NCBI GenBank assembly: GCA_964247055.1 | Contig: OZ176052.1 | Location: 310,001-374,000 of the forward strand | Source: Paragordius varius | Taxonomy: Eukaryota > Nematomorpha | DNA: 64,000 bases | Reading direction: 5' to 3' | Part shown: positions 56,129-64,000 of the stretch, piece by piece | How positions within the stretch are numbered: position 1 is the first letter of the stretch | How the letters are laid out: every line of letters begins with the position of its first letter | Notes under the pieces: model-generated | What the model saw: only the letters and a program-made list of their open reading frames with translations | What the model was told of the DNA's origin: nothing | Databases searched by the model: none | Program-made: the position numbers and the translations under genes

Positions 56129-57387
56129 CCAATTAATAAACACTTTTGACGGGTGCCTAACCTCAAAATACATGCCAATAAAATTATATATTTATTTGGT
56201 AATCAATAATGTTGTGATGTTAAGCTTACGTAATAGTGTGTCAATTTTTTAGGATTCACCAATAATATCCAAACCTAAATAATATTTTCAGGATTCAACA
56301 ATAATTTCCCAATACTAAAACTAACAAAATAACCCGGTCCAAAGATTGCTCACCCTCGGACCTTAAGTTTTAAATGCTTATGAAAAGGACGCTTAAATAT
56401 AATACAGTTGATGTAACCAATGTTATTGTTAACACAAATAAATGGAAAAAAAACTTTTTATTTGATTTGTGCGAAAAAACTTAAAACGTGATATGCAATA
56501 TATAACTCAATTATTGAAAAATGGTAAAAAGAGCTACCTCACAAAAAAGTAAGCTTAAAAAGGTTTAACTGTATTTACAATTCCTCGGATCTTTATTAAT
56601 CATTTGAAAGTACGCTTAAAAAGGTTTAACTGTATTTACAATTCCTCGGATTATTAATCATTTAGTACTAGGAAAATGTCAGTAACAAATAAATTATATG
56701 TATTATCCTCATACACTTTAGGGCATTTTTTACCCCTGAATATCAAATATCAATAACTTGATAGTAATGGAATAAATGTCTATGGATCATTATTTCAAAC
56801 TTTCGGTATAAAAATAATTAAAATATTTTTAATTACATTATGACAATTAATAATTATTTTAAAATTAGTCATTTGTTTAATTATCGATTATACTTGTACG
56901 TAAATATCTTTAAAATAATTTCCTGTCTTAATGTTTATGGTTTGAAACAATAACAAACAAGTTTATAGCAATCGGAATACCTTCTTATGTTATTAAGCGT
57001 TAATAATGTAAGGCAGTGAGTGATATTGAAACTTTCTACTAATGATTTTAGTACTAAGACAATGTGATATAATTTACAGCAATTTTATTACTAACCAGAA
57101 TTTTTTAAAAGAAACCCCGTGATTTGAAATCTGATAAATTTATTAATATTTTTAAATATATACAATGTAAATTAGTAAGGATTCCATCTATTCTAAATTA
57201 TAATATATATTTAAAAAATAAAATATCGTTTTAAATAAACATTTAGGGTGAATTTTTGCGCGAGGGTGAATTTAAATTGTAAATGGTATAGTATATTATA
57301 TATATATATGAATCGAGTGTGACCAGCATGATTTCTTAAGAAATTTATTCCTGAAATAAATTTTAATTATAAATACAATGTTTTCAT
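56129..57387. other. Host intergenic sequence downstream of the homeobox gene
   Basis: I see no gene. It contains a 61-bp tandem duplication (next entry) and, at 57,240-57,310, a block GTGAATTTAAATTGTAAATG plus a short TA run that also occurs near 20,760, so a short dispersed repeat. Confidence 0.5.
56547..56666. repeat. Tandem duplication, two units of 61 bp
   Basis: AAGTAAGCTTAAAAAGGTTT...TTCCTCGGATCTTTATTAAT is repeated from 56,608 with few changes (AAGTACGC, loss of CTTT). The copies agree closely, so the duplication is recent. Confidence 0.85.
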
Positions 57388-58176
57388 TCAAATTTGCATA
57401 TATGTTTTATGAAAATCGTAAATTTCAGATTGTGGCAACAGAGTCCTGTTGTTATTGAAATAATAAAAGTCTTGATGAAATGTAGACGAGTCGATTGTAA
57501 TGTTATAATTTGAGTTTGTCGATTGATAACCTTGACAAAATAGTGTATTTGAAACGTTCGGATTTTGATTCCATATTAATTTGGGATTTTTTATGGAAGT
57601 AGTATTTGCATTGGTTGTTGGTTCTAAAACTTTTCCAGTTAAAGATAATTTATGAGATTTGGATAATGCATTATTTGAGTGCTTTTGCTTACTGCCAGAT
57701 TTTATGGCGAGCAAATTGTGATCGTTTTTACGATATTTTGCTCTCCGGTTTTGAAACCATATCTAAAATTGGATATGACATTATAATTTATTTAATAAAT
57801 TATATAATTAATTGATTTAATCTAAATGTCAAATCATCATATAATTTTCAAAGTTAAATTAATTAATTATGAAAAATAAATAGAATGAAAACCACTAATT
57901 AATTACTAGTGGTACATAAAAATACGCTCTAATTTCTATTACATTATATTGTTTTCGTGGTATAATTAATTTAATTAATTTTAAAAATATATTAACCTGA
58001 ATTTTGGCTTCGTTTAAGTGAATAAGCTTGGCCAAGTCCTCACGAGCATAAACATCTGGATAATGGGATTCTGAGAATGCATTTTCCAATATTTTCAATT
58101 GATGTGGAGTTAAAGATGTCCTTTGTCTCCGATTTGGACAACTATGTTTCTCATAAAGAGTGGCCCTTTTTAACAT
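57388..58176 (-). CDS. Paired-like (PRD class) homeobox protein, two exons
   Basis: A DNA-binding transcription factor. Exon 58,176-57,997 and exon 57,762-57,388, joined in phase 0 over a 234-bp intron (GT at 57,996, AG at 57,763). The homeodomain spans residues 15-74: [20 protein letters not shown], then [21 protein letters not shown] | [12 protein letters not shown]. It has L16, F20, W48, F49, N51 and R53, and glutamine at position 50, as in paired-like rather than bicoid or true Pax types. The intron at 46/47 is the classic PRD-class site. The tail of about 110 residues is serine/asparagine-rich, without an OAR motif. [17 protein letters not shown] recalls the Prrx group, but the orthology is open. 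The start ATG is uncertain: the frame is open upstream and a 5' exon may exist. Confidence 0.88.
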
Positions 58177-58882
58177 TAAACAAAATATATATATATTGGA
58201 TCAATCATCAATAAATTTATGTATTATCTAATTTTTTTACGTGTAATATACAGTAGTTTAAGTATAAAAATAAAGTTTGCCCATAACTAAATAAACAAAC
58301 TTACTGTTAAAATATAGGAATAAAATAGTAAAATTTCTACAATTCGTTGTTTTTTACCATACACTACTGTATTTTTTCTATAAATGCTAAAAATATTAAA
58401 AATCTCACTTTTCAAGAGTTCATATGTCACTCAAACTTTTACATAACTTATTTTCTATCTACATATATACCAAGTGGTAAAATTACCCCTTTTGCCTTTT
58501 CAAAACTGTCATTTTTAATTAACAACTTCCATTAATAGGAACGTTATTTTTTTAACATCCAAATGAACTTTTAAAAAATTTTATGTAAAAAATTTATATA
58601 AACTTTTTTTTAAAAACAATTTGACAGGTCTATTAATTAGGGTTTTAAATTTTGTCTGATAACTATTTTGAAACGTTAGAAAAAGATTAAATGACCACGT
58701 ATAAAGATAAGCATACAGAACTTGAAAGGTTTTTATTTAACTTTTTACTGCAAACTTCAAAGGAATCGTCACCGGAATTTGATTAGTCAAACTATTTCAG
58801 CCGCTAGTGAAGTCCCCAATCTTGTCGTAAATGGACAATCGCGGGCTACTATGGTTTTTCTTCCTAAAAAATAATTATATAG
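58177..58882. other. Intergenic sequence between divergent host genes
   Basis: No clear gene. At 58,740-58,865 the plus strand has an open stretch (RNRHRNLISQTISAASEVPN, then LVVNGQSRATMVFLPKK and a stop) that looks weakly coding and could belong with the candidate exon that follows. The 62-codon frame at 58,347-58,535 has no domain. Confidence 0.35.
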
Positions 58883-59092
58883 GGAAGTGCATGTAAATTT
58901 GTTCATGAATACATTGATTTCCTATGTCATCTCAGAAGTATTTCAATCCATGAAAACGATTATTTGTTTAAAATGCTGGAAAAGGGAACTCAAAATAATT
59001 CTCAAGATAGTACGGCTAATACTAATGAGAATGCTGCTAATTTGCATCTCATAGATATGAAGCGAGATTACAATTTGAATCAAGTTGATTGA
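58883..59092 (+). CDS. Candidate exon, unidentified
   Basis: After a plausible acceptor (ATTATATAG) 70 codons stay open to TGA at 59,090. They read GSACKFVHEYIDFLCHLRSI, SIHENDYLFKMLEKGTQNN, SQDSTANTNENAANLHLIDM, then KRDYNLNQVD. The mix of charged and polar residues is unlike random A/T frames. I do not recognise the family. It lies 440 bp upstream of the C1 exon on the same strand, but a link to that gene is not shown. Confidence 0.3.
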   Translation, partial: GSACKFVHEYIDFLCHLRSISIHENDYLFKMLEKGTQNNSQDSTANTNENAANLHLIDMKRDYNLNQVD

Positions 59093-59529
59093 GTTTTTAA
59101 ACTCTCTTAGATTTCAATTGGCTACAGTTACGAAAATTATGTGAAAGAATTTGAATGGTGAATTCAGTTATCCTATGCCTCTAATTGAGAGAATAAATTT
59201 ATTTTCCTTTATTTTATTGTCAAATTTATTTATATTATTGCTTTTATGTTAAACGATCAACGAAATTATATTGTTTCTTTTAAAGCAATAATTATTATGG
59301 TAGCAAAGATGCGTCATTTTCAAGGTACAATAATTGTATAAAATAAAATTACTATATAATTATAACAAAGGCAAAATAATATTTACTGTCTTGCGTACTA
59401 TATCAGCTAAAAAAACTTTCACTAAAAATTTTTCTTTCGTTTTATTTCTCATTTTTTCGTTTCCAAATTTGGCAACATTGTTGTACACATACATTGTTTT
59501 TATTCTTTGTTGCGAAAATTGTGATAAAA

Positions 59530-59820
59530 ATGCAACCAAATTATAATTCTTGCCCACATTCATTGCATGCACATTGTTTTACAAATCCGGCTTTTTGTGA
59601 TTTTTGCGGTTCCATGATTTTTGGTCTTATTCTCCAAGGACTAAAGTGCAGTGGATGTGGAAGGCCGTTCCATAAAAGGTGCGCCACAAAAGTGCCAAAC
59701 GATTGTGCCCAAAGCCAATTGTTTAAGCAAAGGAATAATTATTCGAGAAATAACCAGGAGGATTCAAATAATTTGGGAGAAACAACAGCTGGTCGAATTA
59801 TATCTAATCCTGTCGGCAAG
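59530..59820 (+). CDS. Exon with a phorbol-ester/DAG-binding C1 domain, protein kinase D-like
   Basis: Open frame [40 protein letters not shown], then [20 protein letters not shown]. It contains the complete zinc pattern H-x12-C-x2-C-x13-C-x2-C-x4-H-x2-C-x7-C. The words PAFCD.CG, QGLKC.GCG and HKRCA.K.PN.C agree best with the first C1 domain (C1a) of protein kinase D, which recruits the kinase to diacylglycerol membranes. A Ser/Asn-rich stretch follows, and the frame ends at a donor AAG|GTTTAG (59,821). The next exons, second C1, PH and kinase domains, are not in the window as far as I can see. The upstream boundary is unclear: 59,530 is the first ATG, but the frame is open from an acceptor-like CAG at 59,404. 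Confidence 0.75.
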
Positions 59821-60959
59821 GTTTAGTTATTTAAAATTTTCAATCAATTTGACCGCTGATAAGATATTTTATGGTTTTTGGATTTTTAATTGTACTTTAT
59901 TATGCATATAACATAAAAGTAAAACGGTAGATCCGGTTTTGCATTGCTTAATAGATGAACGCTTATTAATTTGGCAAAAATACCATTATATAACGTTTAA
60001 TTACAGTTGTATGACAATAAAAATAATTTAATATTTATTTTTTTTAACAATAAAAATTGAAATTATATTGATAACAGTAAAAACTAAAAGACAATTATTT
60101 TCAAAACGATAACAAACATACCTTTTCAAACCTTCATTTTACCAATATAAATAACTTGATTATATTTTTGTAATTTAGGGTTTGGTGTAACTTATTTCCC
60201 CTTAGGTTTAAAAATATGACCTTCAAATTCATTAAACATTTTGTCTCTATAATTTCCATTTTTATTCTAATTAACCATTGCTGTTTTAAACACACACTAT
60301 CAGTAAAACAACACAATTATTTATATTATTATAGAGTGATTTTGGAATAAAATCTGCAACTGCCCCAGAAGACATAATTGGTAAATTTATTTACACATTG
60401 TATTTTACAAAACGCTTTAATTTGATAATTTTTTTAAAATATCTCTCAAGATTCTGAAAAACGAACGCGTGGAATAAGTATTAAGTTCCGACCATTTGCC
60501 TTTCCTGTATAAAAATTACTTTTAGGTCTCAGAAGACATGGATTACAATGTACAGGTTGGTTAAAACAGTTTTCAAAATATTGTAAAAAAATTCATTTTT
60601 CAAATAATGTAATTACTCCGGTATAGTGGCCGATAAAATATTGTTTAACACTCACAGTAATATGTTTAATGTTTATACCCATCATATATCAGTTTTTTTA
60701 AGTTTAATGATTTATTTATGGTTATTTCTTAAAATAGATGCCTTTCCTATTAAAAATAAACATAAAATGCAAACAAATTAACCACAAAATTACATGTCAT
60801 TTTACTTGTCTAAAAAATATACTTTTTGATTCGAATAAAATAGAAAACAAACGTTAAACATGTATTAAAAATTAGTAAGGTTTCTTGAAAAGCTATATAC
60901 AATTAACGAAAAGTTTTTTATAATTGAGTTTTAAATGCATGTCAATAATTTTAATTTTT
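59821..60959 (+). other. Probable intron of the C1-domain gene
   Basis: No exon or element recognised. A/T-rich, with weak frames on the minus strand (60,134-60,316) that show no domain. It ends at the 5'-truncated LINE that follows. Confidence 0.4.
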
Positions 60960-62400
60960 TACCAGCATTTTAGTTTTCAAACCGTCTTTGTTTGGTGTTA
61001 CACCAACCATTCATGTTTCATTGAAAATACTTTTAATATTCCAATTCAGTGAAACAACGTTCCCGGCGGACTGGAACAAATCACTAGCGGTCCCTATATT
61101 TAAAAAGAGCGATCCTAAATTATGTGAAAACTACCGCACAATAGCATTAATCTATCAAACCTCAAAAGTGTTTTTAAAAATAATACAAAACCGTCTACAA
61201 ACATATGTCAACCCGGAAATCTCAATGACGCAGGCAGGCTTTAAAGAAAAAAGAGGATGCCGAGACATGATCTCAAACATTAGATGGATAAAAGAAAAAA
61301 ACTGTAAATTCTAAAATGAGCTACACCTATGCTTCGTGGATTTCTCTAAAGCCTTCGATACCGTTCAACATGACATTCTCTGGAAGGCCCTTAAACAAAT
61401 AGGAGTTTCCAATCACTTAATCATATTAATTAAATCCATATACTCCAACTCCTACTATCACTTAACACCCCCATGGCCCGACCTCTTGGAGTCTAATGAA
61501 CATAGGTCTGCGTCAAGGCTGCATTTTATCCCCCATGTTGTTCAACATATATTTGGAATGTATTATAAGGGATCTGAATCTGCCAATAAAAGTAAGGGGT
61601 CACACTCTGACGACTCTCCACTACGAAGACGACACGGTAATCTTAGCCAAACGAATCTCAAAAACAGTCTCCGAACTTTTATAAATGTGTGCAAAAAATA
61701 TAATCTTACATTAAACCTCGACAAAACTAAAATATTGCATATCAACTCCCCTCATTCCTATGACTCACTTTGGATTAATAACGAAACAATTCAAGTAGTC
61801 AACGAATACACATACCTTGGAAGCATTATCAACGACTCAAGCTCCAGTTCCAAAGAAATAAGAAGACGCATAGCTATCGCTAAATGCGATCTAGCCTCAC
61901 ACTACAAGATATGGAAATCTCATGACATAAACATAAAAACAAAAATCCGACTAGTAAACGCATTAATCTTTCCTATCATGTTATACGGATGTGATGGCTG
62001 GAATATCAAAAGAGACGAAAAAAGAATAAACGCTTTTGAAATGTTTTGCTGGAGAAAAATACTTGGTATAACATGAAGGACAAAATAAAGAACATCGACA
62101 TCGTAAATAAAATTAATGCACAAACAACGCTTCGGGGTAAAATAATAAAACAAAAATTCGGTTACTTTGGACACATTATTCGGGGACATTCTTTGGAAAA
62201 GGATATTATGTTAGAAAAAGTTAATGGCAAGATAGGAAGAGGACGAATACGTATTCGCTGGATAGACGAAATCTTATCACTTTCCAAATTGTCACTGCAA
62301 AAACTATCTCAAAAAGCTCACGACAGAACCGAGTGGAGGAAGTTTTCCTACAAAATCGCTAATGGTCGATAACTGACTACAAGCTCAACAACAATAATAA
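60960..62400 (+). mobile_element. 5'-truncated RTE-like LINE (RT and C-terminal part)
   Basis: RT pieces in three frames: FPADWNKSLAVPIFKKSDPK and CENYRTIALI (60,988-61,314), FVDFSKAFDTVQHDILWKAL (61,336 on), GLRQGCILSPMLFNIYLE and HYEDDTVILAK (61,496-61,684; YEDD in place of YADD), then YTYLGSIINDSSSSSKEIRR and LYGCDGWNI. The C-terminal part carries FGYFGHIIRG, RGRIRIRWIDEI and AHDRTEWRKF (62,046-62,372), typical of RTE-type elements. A stop follows NCKF at 61,312 and shifts lie near 61,480 and 62,060. The endonuclease domain is absent. It is unrelated to the U2-targeting elements and lies in the probable intron. Confidence 0.85.
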
Positions 62401-63114
62401 AATTATAATTTAAATATAACATTAACAACTATGCATTTTAATAATTTATGCTTAATATTTAAATTAAAAATATTTTAGCGTGCCATTTAATTGTTGCAGG
62501 AAATGCGCCCCGAACTTTTAACCCGATTGCATCGGAATTCAATCCGAAAACCCAACTTTAATTCATTCTTAATTTTAATCAAATTCGCTATACAATTTTA
62601 TATTTTATTGTCTATACAAATCGATCTATGCACTTTAACGAAAATACGAATTTATTTATCATTTTTTTGAAGAGCACATCGGAAATTTCTATTTTGCTAA
62701 AGGATTTGCATCAATGTTGTAAATGGTATTTTATACATGCAACATTCTGGATTATTCTATTATATGATAAATAAAAAGTAAGAATTCCAAGAAAAACCTG
62801 ATTGTGATATATTAAAACTTCGTTTAAATTGTAAAAACCCTCCTAAAAGTAAAAAACGAATTTAAAACGGCTAAATAGAATAATAACGGTGTGCCAAGCT
62901 ATCATGATGCTTTTAAAAAATGTGCTAAACTGAAGCTTATCACAAATTAAATTTACCAACTATCTTTATTTCTGGAAAAACCTTTTTTGTATCTTTTTGG
63001 TTAGAATCCTTTAACATTAAAAAATAGTATTTATAGAACATGATGTATATGACTGGTTGCAGTTCAAATTCTGAAAGGGTTTGCAAATTTTCATATGATT
63101 TCTACTTAAAAGCC
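62401..63114. other. Gene-free stretch
   Basis: Begins with the short AAT-rich end of the LINE. After it I see no frame, RNA gene or repeat apart from GTTGTAAATGGTATTTTATAC (62,717), a word shared with the short dispersed repeat at 20,760 and 57,270. Confidence 0.5.
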
Positions 63115-63470
63115 ATTTTTATTTTACAAAAAATTTGCAAAATATCATGTTTATTTGATTCTAACGTTAAAATTAAAGCTTATTATTATTGATAGAATTA
63201 GCAAGAATGGTTTATTATGTATTATTATTCAATTTATTCAATGCACGTTACATTGATTATATTTTTACCTTTGAGTTTTACATAAAAAAAATATTGAGTA
63301 TTTTTGAATAAAATTTATTATTTATTTCGCTTTATCAATGTTATATAGGTGCAAAATTTTGCCAGTTTCAATTCCTTCTGTATAATTTAAATTATTTAAT
63401 TTTAAACAGGCATGGGGTATCCAACTACCCCAATTTAAATCGAAAAACTGATGAATGTCTTGTATCCAAG
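63115..63470. mobile_element. piggyBac-like MITE, 5'-truncated, outside the U2 cluster
   Basis: Shares GCAAAATATCATG, GTATTTTTGAATAAAATTTA, CAGGCATGGGGTATCCAACT and the end TGTATCCAAGTG with the MITE family. The terminal TTAA is mutated (ATAAA). It shows that the MITE family is not confined to U2 spacers. Confidence 0.6.
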
Positions 63471-64000
63471 TGATAAATATTGATTACAAATTTGGACTTT
63501 ATTGAACGGATGCATATTTTTGTATTATTTGTCTCAAAATTCACTTATTCAATAAACCCTATTTTTATAAGTGTATGGCTAAACGTGAGGGGATAATTAT
63601 CAAAAAGGGCTTAGTAAATACACAAAGTGCTTTATTAAACCTGGCCTACACGTTTTTCGGAAACGTCGTTCAAACTTAAAATTGCACTTCTATTTTTTGA
63701 AAAAACCCGATTTTTACACGAGGTGGAACTAAACAGAAGGCCTAATATAAAGTCGGCGTATTGATTGATTGAATAATTTTCACTTTTGCAATCGGAATGG
63801 GCATACGTTTTCTCCAAGCTTTAAGCTAACACCTCTTATTTTTATTAATATATAGATTACTTTGGAAAACTTTTAACTTACTATTTATTTTATATTTTTT
63901 GAGTTTTATACGAGGTATTTGTTATTATCTAATTTCATAGCACAAATTTTCGATAAAGTTAAAAAATGTCCAAATGATAAGTTTTTATATTTTCAGGAAA
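63471..64000. repeat. Window end with a diverged repeat R-like block
   Basis: 63,640-63,800 resembles repeat R at 28,900-29,000 (AAAAAACCCGATTTTTACAC, GAGGTGGAACTAAACAGAAGGCCTAAT compared with GTGGGCCCGAACTGGGAGCCTAATT). The 60-codon minus frame at 63,635-63,817 lies in this block and is not regarded as a gene. Nothing else is seen. Confidence 0.35.

Overview
The window comes from an AT-rich invertebrate animal genome. The evidence for an animal is metazoan-type U2 snRNA sequence, a paired-class homeobox split by an intron at homeodomain position 46/47, and a protein kinase D-like C1 exon. I cannot fix the phylum. All features below were read by eye, so boundaries marked approximate may move by tens of bases. 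Layout: from 1 to about 53,740 the window is a decayed U2 snRNA gene cluster. I see nine copies of the 3' part of U2 (about 150 nt from ATCTGTTC to stem-loop IV, or relics of it) and two copies of the U2 5' end. I see no intact U2 gene. In the best copies the gene is split in one place, inside the branch-point-recognition sequence (GTGTAG|ATCTG). The sequence between the halves is a non-LTR retrotransposon (LINE) of the restriction-like-endonuclease (RLE) type: N-terminal C2H2 zinc fingers, reverse transcriptase (RT) with a YADD box, a CCHC knuckle and a C-terminal PD-(D/E)XK nuclease. This fits the known U2-targeting RLE lineage called Utopia, which is family-level knowledge and was not searched here. 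At least three divergent families (called A, B and C here) occupy the same U2 position. Family A has a near-complete copy at 49,364-53,704 with U2 on both sides. Family B has a full-length 5' end at 42,623 that directly follows U2 nucleotides 7-35. Family C is present only as degraded copies. Several copies form head-to-head inverted pairs (A at 1.7-5.4 kb, C at 7.5-10.9 kb, B at 22.4-24.5 kb, B at 39.0-47.7 kb). The last is a near-perfect palindrome with arms of about 3 kb. The U2 spacer is itself repeated. A unit of about 5 kb is duplicated in tandem (27,277-32,892 and 34,355-39,240), with a third partial copy at 47,724-49,213. The spacers carry piggyBac-like MITEs with TTAA target duplications (the third spacer keeps an empty site), hAT-like elements with 8-bp duplications, a small Tc1/mariner-like MITE and a SINE-like repeat. 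Between 12 and 17 kb lie a fossil Ty3/Gypsy pol piece and a decayed hAT transposase gene. From about 53,742 to the end the sequence is largely single-copy host DNA. It holds a paired-like homeobox gene on the minus strand (57,388-58,176), a plus-strand exon with a protein kinase D-like C1 domain (59,530-59,820), some unidentified exon candidates and a decayed RTE-like LINE (60,960-62,400). How it fits together (inference): U2 genes in tandem offer a safe, repeated target. The retrotransposons cut U2 at the branch-recognition site and prime on it, so each inserted U2 gene is inactivated, while U2 promoters may supply transcription. Working U2 genes must lie elsewhere.
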